This document shows, in pieces, positions 40,370 to 53,064 of a stretch of DNA of 64,000 nt (positions are counted from its first letter, which is position 1; every line of letters begins with the position of its first letter). This DNA comes from Brugia malayi (lineage: Eukaryota > Nematoda > Chromadorea > Rhabditida > Onchocercidae). The stretch lies in the NCBI RefSeq assembly GCF_000002995.4, contig NW_025062477.1, positions 6,916,649 to 6,980,648 on the forward strand. The letters run 5' to 3'. The notes beneath the pieces were generated by a model. The model made no database searches. It was not told the DNA's origin and saw only the letters and a program-made list of their open reading frames with translations. The translations under genes were made by a program, and so were the position numbers.

Positions 40370-41717
40370 CTGTAAAAGTTAGTGTGAAAGATTGTTAAGT
40401 ATAATAACTTATACAACATACAAAAAAAAAAAAAGATCTTAAAACAGATATTTATTCATTGACTGGTATAATTCGTTCTGGTCTTGATAAATAACATAGC
40501 TGGAAGTGTCAGAAATTAATTCTTATGTGATACAGTATGACCAAGTGCACTTCAGTAATTCGTGGTCCTCAATTGAGAGAGTACCAACAATTCGAACGAA
40601 GCCCAATAAAATCAAATTATTAAGCAAATAGATCGACTGCTGGAACGAATCAAGTTAAGAAGACAAAATCTAATATAAGAATAGTGAATGCGGAGGAACT
40701 GCATAAACAAACTCATCTTGATGTGTTAATGATGACATTCCGGAACGTCTCTTTTTGAAACAATAATCTAAACAAATTGTAACCCACTAAAATAAAATAA
40801 AAGGATTCAAAATAATTCGAGAAAATAAAGAACAGTTCGTCCCACAAAACATAACCACAGTCTTTTCATGTGAAGTTCTTACTTTCCAATCAGCACAACC
40901 AAATCCTCTCTTTTAAGTACCCAACGATAAACTTAATCAAGGAACAAATCGATTGGAATGAATTCAGTTGAAACGATAATGACTGGAAGAAGCACTGTCA
41001 GTTGACAAAAATTCAAGAAAGCGACTCAAATGTCTTATCACTGCTACAAAAATCGGTGCTGCAAAAAGCGAAAGACAAAAGCAATCTCTCTCGGTATTTC
41101 TCGACTCACTCCATATGGCATCTTCTTCACTCCGTACATCATTAAAGAGCTATCATTGCTTATGCTGATTCATTTCGAGTGATAATCTACCAACACCACC
41201 GCTATTTCATCATCACCACAACTCATTTTTTAAACTCCCAACCAGTACCGCAATTGCTGATTCATTCTTCACTCTTATGACCACGTTTTTTCGTGATTTA
41301 GATTTGATGGCCCAGTCCCGAGAAATCTTACTAGGGTATGACAGGGTAAGGGTTATCTGTGAGGATGGGGTTGTTTGTACATTTTCAAATTTTTCAAAAA
41401 TCCAATCATTTTGGGTATCACTATCATCATGAATGTGTGGCATTCTAAAAACTGAACAGTAGCGTGATATATGTGAAACACTGCTGGTAAAGTGCTGTTT
41501 ATAGCTGCAACGTCAGCTTGAATTCGTTAAATAATCCCATCAGTCGCTAGAGTTTGAATTCTATGGCGCTTGAGTTTGTTGTATTATATTTGTCATTTTT
41601 TTTTGTCATTTATATATTGTCAGTTTTCATTATATTTATACTGTCTTCAGCTTATATTGTATCAATTAAGCTATCAAATTCGACTAATGTAGAAGCAAGG
41701 AGTATTTTGGTTAAACC
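40370..41717. promoter_or_regulatory. Divergent intergenic region between UBE2W and NEP1R1 genes
   Basis: The two genes start head to head about 1.36 kb apart, so both promoters must be here. No TATA box or specific operator is claimed. A 76-codon minus-strand open frame (41443-41213) lies inside; its product (starting MPHIHDDSDTQND) is unrecognised and it could be a leader exon, a small gene or chance. Confidence 0.55.
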
Positions 41718-44462
41718 ATGGATGAGACTTCTGCAGCTTGTGAAGGTATTTTACTTTTCGTCACGAATTAGAACAGTTCCTGGAATTTGATGAAACGAGA
41801 GGATTTGAAATTTTCTTTGATGCCCAGAAGATGACAACAAGCAGTTTGTTAGGTGTTCGATATTTTAGCTTTACCTTGACTAGATATCAAAACTTCATTT
41901 GTTTTTATAAAGTCTACTGCAGACTTGCGTTACTTTGAAAGGCGCCTGACAGAAGTGATTCAAAGTATGCAACCAGCTGCAACAAGATGGCGATGTAAGT
42001 TGTTTGATGATTATTTTCATTATAACATATGCTTTACAGTTCGCATTTTGTTGCGAACAAAAAAATTAAAAGATCACCTGAGCGTTGTTAACCAATGCAA
42101 TATGTTGTTTGTAGGCTTGTTAAGAAGGGCATTAGATCATTACATTTAAACCATTAGAAGGACTGCTGGTGATTTCGTCCCCCCATTATAAAGCGTACGT
42201 TGCACTGTAGTCTTCGTGAAATATTTCGTTTGCTGTCAAGCTATGCAGTTATTGCCACGAATAAGTTTTACGGCATGAATAATCCAATATGGCTTTAAAA
42301 TGTATTTCTGAAAATTCGTATTAGACTGAATTATTTTACTAACTCTTGAATTTAATCTGTGTTTGATATGCAAGCAATAAAAACTTGAGCCCAGATTTTA
42401 AACTGGATAGTAAATGTAATAATATTTTTAAATGTAATAGTGTTTTTCCTTCATCGTTTGTCCATGTTATCTTGGTTTCTTTTTCTTGATTTTTTCTTTT
42501 TTCTCTTCTATTTTCCTTATTTAATCAAATGCCTCATTCATTTTTAAGAGCTTCAATTAGTATTATTATTAAAACATTCTATGTCCAATAGGCAGTAAAG
42601 ATTTTATATTCTACTACGGGTCGATAGTTCTAGAATTTTTCTTGATTAAGTATGTACATTTCAGTGGTGTTACTAATTGCATTTGGATGCACATTGTGGA
42701 GCGCCTACTTCTGGCTGAAGGATCCCTCTATACGTACTGTGCGTGTTACTGGCATCTTTTAAATTCATAGTGATTTTCTGTTTTATCTTATGCATTTATT
42801 TTTAAGGTTTGATTTGTAAATTCCAAAATTTTCTAGGTAACTTTGGTTGAATCACTGCAAAATCATCTTGTCTTTTCGGCTTGTGTGCCTTCACTGTTAT
42901 TTCTCTTTGGCTTTATCGGAATACATAACCGTGCTGTTGCACCAAGCATGTAAGTTGGTTTATATTATTTATGTGTGAACTCTATGTTTTTGAACAGTCT
43001 GTATTTTGCATACTTGCGTGACATATTTTGTTTATCACATATCCTGTAGTTATCAGAAGAGATGTTTCTCATTGTTGTAGACTGCCGCAGCGCAGCGTGG
43101 ATCATGTTGGAATCAAACTAGAGTAATGGGACAATCATATGGTACAGGTTATGTGAGTCACGTTCAAATAACGTGTAAATATTCAGTTTATTCCCAAATA
43201 GTTGTAAATACTCATCTGAAATCACTTTCCTGCTTATGAAACATTCTGTCCTGAATGACTGAACAAGTATGACAGTTTTTGGTTCCAAACATGTTGGTTC
43301 TGTGTTATTATTGCACTTTCTTCAGTGTTTTAGTTTTTTCAACGGATTTTTTTGCTATAAAATCTGTTAATGCGGATAATTCTAATCTTTTGCAAGTTCT
43401 TTCGAATTCTTGTATTTGATATCTCAACTTTATTCCCTAATAAAACATTTTTACATGCTATTCTACAGAATTCGCTACAGAAACTTTATTGGTGTTAAAT
43501 TATTGAATATAATTTAAGTACACTCATTAGTAAGAGAATTTCTAATATATTGCTCAAATTTTCCTTTACACATAGATATCTTATGGAAACAAAAAAGTAA
43601 CTTTTATTGTACACGACACTTAACCACACTTCAGTTATAAGTTTTATTTTTATTTCCATCTTTTAATAAAGTTCTTTCTTTATAATTTTTCTATTCCACT
43701 AACCAAACATCTTATTTCAAAGCAATGACTTGAGAAAATTTGATATATTCTAGATTATATATTTTATTTCTTTGAAGTGTGCTTACGCATATTTTACTGT
43801 TCATATTGAGATAGTTTTTTAATCCATTTCGACGAAGCATGACATATATGTGGATGAAAACATCTGAATCTTGTGCAGTGTAATTATAAATATTTGGATT
43901 ATTAGTTGGATTTTGATCAATGTCACTCATCGGTCATGTATTGATACTCATAAGTTTTACTGCTACATATTATTGCTATATTTATTTCAGCATTGCTTCA
44001 CGGTGTCGAACGGTGTTGGCAGACTTCAGTCTTAGCTGTGATGATGTTAGTTTTCGCTTAGATAGATTTCATTTTTCTTTATTCAGCTTCATAATTATGT
44101 AGATTTCTCTTTTAATATGAATGTTTCGTGACAGTAAGTGATTTTTTTTTTTGTTTTAGAACAGAGAAGCAAATTATATTCCAGTATATGGATATGTTGT
44201 TTTAAACAAACAGCAGTTCGACTTTATCTTTTTGATATTGCTAAAATTTCTCATAATAATAATAATAATAAATAATGTGATTGTCGCAAATCTTTTTAGT
44301 AAAAAATGAAGTAAATATATTCTAACATAGTAAGTTCTCTATTGTTATCTTTATATGCATGGGTTTGCTAGTTCCGCTGTAAGAATTTATAGAAACTAGT
44401 TGTTCTTTCAGAGTGGGAAACTGATTGTGAGGCCGCCACATCGGGTGCATGTGTCGCCATGA
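41718..44462 (+). CDS. CNEP1R1: Nuclear envelope phosphatase regulatory subunit 1 (NEP1-R1/TMEM188)
   Basis: This small two-pass protein of the nuclear envelope and ER binds and activates the phosphatase CTDNEP1, which dephosphorylates lipin and so controls phosphatidic acid, phospholipid synthesis and nuclear membrane growth. Exons: 41718-41745, 41923-41994, 42665-42738, 42837-42949, 43991-44045 and 44412-44462, giving 130 residues against about 125 in mammals. Seen: DLRYFERRLTEVIQSMQPAA followed by TRWR, membrane segment 1 (VLLIAFGCTLWSAYFWL) then DPS, membrane segment 2 (ACVPSLLFLFGFIGIH), NRAVAPSIIASRCRTVLADF, and the tail SCDDSGKLIVRPPHRVHV. All junctions are GT-AG and in phase. A candidate AATAAA is at 44766-44771. 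The catalytic partner is not in this window. Confidence 0.96.
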
Positions 44463-47400
44463 TTACACATATTTCACTGTTTTGAAGTTGTGGATGTGAA
44501 TTTCCTGACTTCAAGATGTGAATTTTCACGGATTTGAAATTGTGAATTTAAAGGTTTTGTTTTAACTTACTGTTGTTCTTATTTCTTTAGCAAACAATTT
44601 GACCGTTAAATTTTTGTGAGTTAAGGAAAGAGATTTGGTCTCATGTATCTCTCATCGTTTTAGACGAATATGGCATTTCCTTCCTTTCTGTTATGCTGTT
44701 TTAACGCTGTAATTTGTTCTTTTATCCTGATTATTTATTTAGAATTAAAATTTCTGAAGAATTTCAATAAAAACGGTTGCTTCGTTGATAATGGTCCTTT
44801 TTGTTTTTACTTCGATTATGGTTTTCTCATTTTCATTTTGAATTTACATGATATTATGCTTCAATTTTTGATATACATAGCATTTGGGAATAAGATTCTA
44901 GGGACTTTCTGAGATCAACTGCGAAGTGTGCCATGACCATTCTTCATTATTCAGTTCAAGTTTATATGCAGCTTTATTTGGTAAGAATCGAGAAGTTGAT
45001 CTTGACATAGATTTCTTTTTTATGTGGTATCACTTTGATTTGAGAAAAAAACTTATGTAACTTTCTCACTTATGAAAGTTGATGGGAATCAATAAAATTA
45101 ATAAGTGTTTTGTTGCTGGAAACATTAAATTAGCCCTCAAGAGCTATATTTTTCTGTGGCACACTGTTTTGTTATATATATGCTTTTTGACGGTGATTTG
45201 TTGACAACTTAGTTGCATTGATGTGCTTTTTATCTGTCCACAAGTCATGAAAGTGTTTTGGTTTCTCAAACAAAGTGAAATAAACTGTTGTGTTGCCATA
45301 ATGTTATTCACGAGAAGTGCATTTTTCTGTGTCACTTTATTGCCCCAGTTGCATAATTTATTGCACTTTTCTATTTGAGAATTTTAAATTTTCGCTTGAA
45401 TTTTTTTATCGACTTCATTATTCGTCATTCAGAGAGTTTTGACGACCAACAATTTTGAGCTTCCAAAAGCTTTTTTCGAGAATTTAAATAGTATTCTGTT
45501 CAATAGCTTATAATTCTTCATACGAATTCAAGATTCCAAAGTCATTCTTGAAAAAGATAAGTAGCATTGAGGATAAAGTTAGATATCTGATAGATGGTGG
45601 GACACTAAGTGATGATTTTTCCTTTCCTGTGTTTTATTTACTTCATTTGCTTCGCATCTTATTTCTTACCGATGATATGTTTTAAATGCAATTACTAGTT
45701 CCGAAATATTCTGATTAACTTTCTGGTCCAAATATCCTGCGCCAGAACGGAAGTTCAAAGGATGCATTGAGATGCGTGACTAGATATTCTGCTAATCTTA
45801 AAGTATTTGACAATGATGACTATTGCTATTCAGAAAAAGTATGTTCTTTTCGACTTCCATGATAAATTATCATAAAAGAAAATACAACTTGTCAGTAACA
45901 TAATATGTTTTTCCGTTAAGCTCTTAGAAAGGACCTTTCTTAATTGGATAATTACCTAGTAGCCAAAGTAATAAATAGCTGACAATGAGTAATATACCAT
46001 ATGTACAGCATGTTTAATTTGAATGTCTTTTAATTGATGTAATGATTATGGAATTTATGGGTGAATTTCACTCCTCTAATGGGAAATGATTGCAGCGTTC
46101 GAAAAATAGATATTAAACTTTTCGAGCAATAATTAGAAGTTAATGTAAGCAGTGCGGAAATGTAAAAGTACTACCGTTATCTCAGAAATCTTAATGTGAT
46201 AGTCTAATCTATTAGCAAATCTAGATCGGAAACATTCCACTCACTTCAGTTAATTTCTACTTCTACTTATATCTTCTCCGTCCAATTTATGTACTGCTTA
46301 TTCTATTAAACGGGCAATAACGATAATGAAATGTGTTTAATTTCAGTTTGTTTGAATCACGTGATCTGTAAGAGATGCTTTAGGATTACTGTTGGCATCT
46401 TCTTGCAGAACTTTCAAAAACCTGAAATCGGTGAATATTTCTAGTTCAGTGCTTTTCCCATTGAAGATATGATGCTTAAAGTTACTATCTTGGTTCAAAT
46501 TTTCAGGTACATATTTCACTTTCCCATTCCTTCTGCTCATTTTTGGATTGCTATTAGTCTTTCACAGTTCACTGTTACCATGCATTGATGCTTATTACTT
46601 ATAATCCACTGCTTCAAAAGATGTCCATGTGAGGAATAAACAGGACCTTAAAAATAAAGTGATTCTACTATAGCTGATATAAAAAAATTACTCTATTAAC
46701 CTTCTTAAAAATTTTTGTTAATATTTTATGGAAACAATTCTGAGGTAGTATGAGCTTTTTATTGGATCGATTTGCTAGAAGAGTATAAATGAAAAATTAC
46801 ATTGAAAAATTAGAGGGGTATAAATGAACTATATCAAATAGAAGGCATAGTTTGATAGTGCATCTCAAGAAAAAGATATTGTTTCTCTTTTTATTCAATG
46901 TTAATGATTTGAAAAGTATCGTTAGGTATGTAAAATTTTCAAGTAATTTTATTATCGTGCAGAAATGTATTTGACTCTTTTGATATATATATCGGCTAAA
47001 TTGGAAACATTATTAATTATTTCTTCACTTACCACAAACGGATACACAAATGTCATGTTCGGGATATTTTTTAGAAAATATTTTTCCATGATCAGTTTGG
47101 TTCTGTTTTGTAAACCGTTTCACACATATCGATATATTAACAAACCAATGTTTTCAATGTTTTATGAAGTTACAGAAGGAAGAGTAAAGGAAATGATGAC
47201 TTTGCGATTGAATTAATTTACTGATTGTTTTTGTATGCTTTATGTCAACTGAGCCTCTCCAAATCAACGTCCTTCCTTTCCCAATTGATTTTACTGAAAA
47301 TCTGATCAATATACATAAACAAGTACTTCCAATTACGATATTTCTTAACAGTTTGAAATATGTTAAAATTAGACTGTAGCAAGAGGGAAAAGAAAATAAT

Positions 47401-48262
47401 AGTGAGGAATAAGATATTACTATGTTCTAACGTTTCAAAGGATCAGACGGGAATCTAGTTTCTGTTATTTATCACTATGAAAAATATGAAAATCGTTATA
47501 CCATCAACCATATGTTTCATATCTGAATGATTTCCTTCGTTTTCCTGCTTTTTTTTTACTTTTGATATTTGAAAAAGAATAGAATTTCAGGGACAAGATG
47601 TGAGTAAAGTGACAGAAATTTAAAATTATGGGATTTTTGGTGCAGGTACCAATAATTGCTTTGTTTGTTGATCATTGAATTCTATGGCATGGAGTAGTCC
47701 ATATCCTTGATACTACAGAACTTCAAAGACAGTGATTTTTCATCAATATAGAGCGACAGTTCAGCGAACTATCTCCACTGTCATTTAGCTGTGATAGTCT
47801 TTCCACTGAAAAGCAGAAAATGTTCGTCATTGAAAAGTTTGTTTTCACTTTTTTTTTCTTTTTCATTTTGCTGGTATGAATCATTTAGTGCATAGTTATA
47901 TAACAGCAGTGGGAAGTACTTGTCAAATATTGAGATCTGTTCTATATTTGGTCACCTGCAATAACAAGCTAATACTAGAATTCCGATTAATGCAGGTAAG
48001 GACCTCCCTTTAACTTTCTATACTTACATTGTCAAACTTTCTTGAAACTCCACTATTCCTTCACTGTCAATGAAACTGTACTATTAACCTGTTTATTGGT
48101 ATTTACTTGTTTATGTGCAATCTATTTGCCGATTTAATTCATCTTCTGTTAATTTAGATGATTTTTTTTAAGTCTTATTTATTATTCTGCTTTTCATTGT
48201 TCTTCCTTATTAATCTTTTCCATTGTTTAAATTATTAATCTTTTAAATCATACAGGTCAGGT
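44463..48262. other. Intergenic region between NEP1R1 and SLC66A2 genes (3.8 kb)
   Basis: It contains the 3' UTR of the NEP1R1 gene at the left and the promoter of the SLC66A2 gene at the right. Open frames are short and hydrophobic or low complexity. I recognise no gene, RNA or mobile element in it. Confidence 0.55.
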
Positions 48263-50105
48263 ATGGATCTTGTTCCGCTGGAGAAACTGTTTTTCATATC
48301 TTTGACCGTTCTCACTAAGGGTTTTATAATATTTGGCGGTTCATTAGCATACGTATTCCAATACAAAGAAATTTATGAACGAGAAGATGCCAGTGGATTT
48401 TCACTGTTTGTCTGCTTGACGTTGCTCATAGCGAATATACTTCGAATTATGTTTTGGTTAGTAAGAATCGGATTTTTTGATTTTATTTTTCATGCTTTCA
48501 ATCATTTAATTAAGTTCCTGGACCATCACGATGTTAGCAGTGTTAACTGACCCAGAAAAAATATTTCCTGACATCAATATATCAATATATTTATTATTTG
48601 CTATCTTTGTCTTCTTTTTCAGGTTTGGTAAGCGGTTTGAATTAGCTCTTGTTGCTCAAAGCATAGTAATGTTAGTATCAATGATATTAATGTTGGAAAT
48701 ATCGGTGCGAACAAATCGAAAGCATATATATAAAACGCAACGTGTCTCTGCCTGGAGTATTTTTATAATTTTATTAGTTCAATAATATGATGCTTTTTCA
48801 GTTGATTTCTAATATCGTAGAATTTGTTTTAATTTCTCTCAAACTGGAGTTTCCCATTTAATTTAAAAAACATAGTCTTTTCACTTCTTTTTTCTTCTTT
48901 TTTCGTCTGCTTTGTATTCATGTTTTTGTTTGAACAGTCTTTTCATCACTTCTTTTTTATATCATTTAAAAAAAAAAAACTTTTTTCAAAAAAAATTAAT
49001 TTACCTTTATTTTTCTGAAAGTTTTGATGACAAAGATTTAGCTTAAAAAAGCAAGTATTTTTTTTTTAGCTGGTCAATTGATAAGCCATTTTTGGCAGTG
49101 GAATGATCTCTCCAGTTATTTCACTCTAATAATTGCTTTCACTGTATTTTCGTCTATACTTACGTACTTACTGAGCGGGGTACTTTCATACCTGTTATCA
49201 ACAAATAAAGAAATAAGAGACAAAAATTTACTAAAAAACAGGATTGCGGTACTGTCTCGATCTTATTTCTGTATTTTTGTCAAAATCTGAAATTGTTTGT
49301 GCATTTTTGCAGTATATGGTATATGTGGAAGTTCTTGGTCTAATTGCTTTACTTTCCGAAGCATGTCTGGGTTTCCCTCAGCTAAAGCAGAATTGCTCAA
49401 GGCGCTCTACATCGGGAATGAGGTTCAGCTAAAAATGATCTTGTATTTATGACCTGTCTAATAGGAACGAGCTAACAAATTTGTGCAACTATTCTATCAC
49501 GTATTGATCCACGAATAAATAAAAGGCTGTTTTCTTTTAAATTACGATGTGATGAAAAAGTCGTTTCTGTCAAAATTCATTTAATACATTCAAGATATTT
49601 AGTATTGGCATGGTACTTGTGTGGATGATTGGAGATTGCGGTAAAACAGTTTATTTTATCTATGAAAGTAGTCCAGCACAATTTTGGTTGTGTGGAATAA
49701 TACAAGTTAGTTTTGAATTCTTTTTACATATTTTTGAAAATCTCAATTAAGTTCATCTGTCGAAACTTGAAAAGAAAACACAAGATTCGTATGCTTAGTA
49801 TGTTTACTTTCTATTCAAGTTACAGTGATCATTTTATGCTTTTTAATGTGTAATTATAAAATGGACCTGCTTTACTTGGTTCTGGGACTTGCTCGATCAT
49901 GGATAGGATTTACATAATGGACGTGTTTTTGAGATGATTTTGTTTCAGGGTATTTTGACGTTTAATTCTTATTGCTAGGTTTTTTTTTTTTCTACAGCTT
50001 AACAGTTTTCAGATCACAATCGATTTATTAATAATGCTTCAAGTCTATTGTTTTGGTAAGAGAGCAGCAAAAAGTCGGGTACAATTGCCACAGATTGATG
50101 ATTGA
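48263..50105 (+). CDS. SLC66A2: PQ-loop repeat membrane protein SLC66A2 (PQLC1)
   Basis: SLC66A2 belongs to the PQ-loop (MtN3/SWEET-related) seven-helix family; the mammalian protein acts in endosome and Golgi lipid trafficking, and its transport substrate is not settled. Exons: 48263-48456, 48623-48756, 49070-49179, 49313-49422, 49603-49705 and 49998-50105, giving 252 residues against about 271 in human. Conserved blocks are EDASGFSLFVCLTLLIANIL followed by RIMFWFGKRFE, HFWQWNDLSSYFTLIIAFT, VEVLGLIALLSEACLGFPQL, STSGMSIGMVLVWMIGDCGK and FWLCGIIQ. The second PQ motif (GFPQL) is intact; the first reads YVFQY where the family has YVPQY. An acceptor ends 8 nt before the ATG, consistent with a spliced or trans-spliced leader. 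Candidate AATAAA at 50576-50581; an AATAAA inside intron 4 (about 49514) could allow a truncated transcript. Confidence 0.94.
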
Positions 50106-53064
50106 GGTTAGTGTTGTCACAGAATGAGATTAAGTTATGCAGATATTAGATTTTCATTATGTCACTTTCCGGATTGCCGACTTTCTGGTAGAAAAAACAA
50201 CATCGACTTGTCAAAATGATGTTTTTCATGCTAGTAGGCGCTGTTATATTTGTTTTCTCTACAGTTCTTTTTTTCTAACTACTTTTTTACAAGTAATTTC
50301 TTAAAGATGCTTTATTTGTCGCAATCTTCATCACTTTTCATTATCCTCATTACTCGCAACAATCAAAAATTAATGTTATATGCATCAAGCATATCAACGC
50401 AATTTTTGTTCCAGAACAGCAAGGCCAACATTGTATCTCGTTTGTTAGCAGAGACTTATTTTGGGTTTTGCTTCTGAAAAAAAATATCAAACTAACTTTT
50501 AATAATAACATTGCACCATGCTTATTGAAAATTAAATTCATAATTTTTAACTTTATGAGATATGAGGAAAGATGCAATAAAATTAGCATTATTTAGTTCT
50601 TCATTACTTTGATATTGCAATTGAGGATTATCTTACAGCATCATCCATGCATGTAACTTTTTATACATACCGTTGTTGTTGTTCACATGCTTATGTATTA
50701 TTTATGATTCACACTGATACCTGTTTAACAAAGAAATGTAAGATGAAGTACCTATATATATTCTTGTTCTCACCTGTAATATATTTGTTTCCTCGTGATC
50801 AGTTCAACTCCTAGTTCTCAGCTGAGTTTCAATAATTTTATCCACCATTTTGAAAACCAGAAATTTCATGAAATTTTTTTTTGAAGATCTTATAATTCAA
50901 AGATCGGTAAAACAAGTGGGTGTTAATTCTGAGAGCCTAGCTCAGAAAATTTTTCTATTACAGCTACAACGACTGGATGGAATTGAGAAGGAAGGTCTGG
51001 TATCAATAAACTATTAACATTGGTAAACAGCCCATGTACTTTTGAAGATAATCCACAAATAATGTGAGGATTTATTCCAATGAAGTCTTTGATTTCTAGC
51101 TGACTATTATTTCATTTTTAGGAATCATGGAGATAAATGCTGTTATTGTCATAATCACGATGTTGGACTTATTGTGATTTCTGCACCTATTGTTAATACC
51201 TCCACTTGCATTATGTTTCGGAGATATTTTGATAATGTATGAAGGCTATGAAAGCTTTGACATAGGAACACTACGTCACAGATTAACTGATTTGGGCTTC
51301 ATTTTATCTCATTATTAATTCCTTAACATTTGAAATATGAATTGAGGACGAAAATAATGCGAAAAAATACGCACGAGAAGAAAAGAATACCACTTCGATC
51401 AATTATATCTCTTATTGCGCAGAACTTATATAATATTAAAAACACAAGTGTTTGAGCATAAACCAAGCTAAAAAGTCATTTAAACCAATCATACTGCAAA
51501 TAGATATTCACTTGTGCAAATCAAAATGTTTTAAAAATGTCTTAAAAATTTTCAGCTGTTAAACATATAGCAATTAAGTAAAAATTGTTAACTTTCTGAA
51601 CTGGTTGGGATTTGTTAGGGCAGAAACAATCCTGTTTGAACTCCTACTTCATTTGCATATCGATTTGACCGGCCCCTCAATAAAAAATGGTCAAATGCCT
51701 AATTTGTTGATCGACATCTTTATAAAAATACATGAAAAAGCAGTAAGATTCGCAACCTCAGTCAACAACTGACTTGAAATTACATAATGCAAAAAAGAAA
51801 CATTTCAGTCACTTCTGTTATTAAATCAAATTGCTATTCTTTTTCCAAAATGCTTTGCACTGCTGGAGTGTTGCAATCACTATTTGTAGGATGTTTATTA
51901 TGTGACAGTGACGGATGGACAACAACGCAGTTTTAAATTAAAGGACTGATGATGTTTGAATGGGGAATGAACATGTCGTTTTCATAAGTTGCAGTAATGT
52001 GGAGTAATTTCGATAGAAAACACAAAAGTCCAGGCAGAAATTAAGTTGACGCTTAACAACACAACCCAAGGCCTATAATGCGATCGTTGCTTGAAGGGAT
52101 ATAAATATCCGCCAGTACAATGAATATATATCACATGATATTTCTTTCAAAACAAAAACCAACAACTTCTTAAGAGAAGAAAAAGTATATAAGTAAGAGT
52201 GCGGAAAAGGCATAACTTTAGGAAGGGAAGTAGCTATTAACGATAATCATCTGATCTCATCCATTATCCAATAATCAATCAACTTCGTCTCATTGTAAGC
52301 AAAATTGCATACAACTTGATAATGCAATGAAAATGATAGTGGATGAGATCAGATCAGATGAGATGGGATGCGGATGTATGCGCAGACTGCATCAAAAGGA
52401 CAGGACAAATCCGCTCATATCAAGTAAGCATATATTACGGGCATTTGCACGTCACTATGGATCTTCGATAAGTTAGTTGCTTGTCACCTTGATCTCGTCT
52501 CATTATCGCAGACTGTAGTTAGATTGAGAATGGCGGGAATGTGTCAAGTGTATGTACTGATCAGTAGAAATCGATCACCTGGACAAGATCAATCGAGTCT
52601 TCTATTCAGCTACACTTATTTCAGTTTCTCTTCTCCTAATCCTTTTCTCCTATTAATTTTTCGCAGTTAATTCCATATAAACGAATATTATATATAGATG
52701 ACAAGGAAAATTATATAGTAGTTACTAAATGCATTGCAGTAAAAACCAACAATTTTTTCTTCGTATCCAGATTAATATTTGCTTATGTTTTTTGTGTGTC
52801 GCACAAAATGATCATCTTATATTTTTTGAATATTTATGTTAATTCAATTCCATTCATTATTTCATTTCATTTTTTTTTCTCCATTTTTTAAAATTTTATT
52901 TAACTCATTCAGTTTTAGTTACTTGTCTAATATCATTTAATGACTTTTGCAGATTTGATAAGTCATAAAAATAAGTAAAATTGTCCGGGAGTATGTTTTC
53001 AAAGCGATTTTAAGTTGGAAGTCCAAGATTATGAATGTGAAGGTGCGTTTCATTGCAGTTAACT
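50106..53064. other. Intergenic region between SLC66A2 and filamin genes (3 kb)
   Basis: It holds the SLC66A2 3' UTR and the filamin promoter and leader. The stretch at 52330-52378 is locally rich in GATGAG/GATCA words but is not a regular array. Open frames (for example 50250-50477) look like AT-driven noise. Immediately before the filamin ATG is an acceptor-like TTCATTGCAG (53049-53058), suitable for cis- or trans-splicing of a leader. Confidence 0.55.

Noticed and set aside
41213..41443. 76-codon minus-strand open frame between UBE2W and NEP1R1 genes
   Set aside because: No recognised family, no clear in-phase splice to UBE2W, whose own ATG matches the family start. Kept only as a note in the intergenic entry.
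46741..46764. TGAGGTAGTATG, identical to the first 12 bases of a let-7 family microRNA (mir-84 type)
   Set aside because: Neither flank contains a complementary arm that would fold it into a precursor hairpin, and the match ends after 12 bases; chance in AT-rich DNA is more likely.
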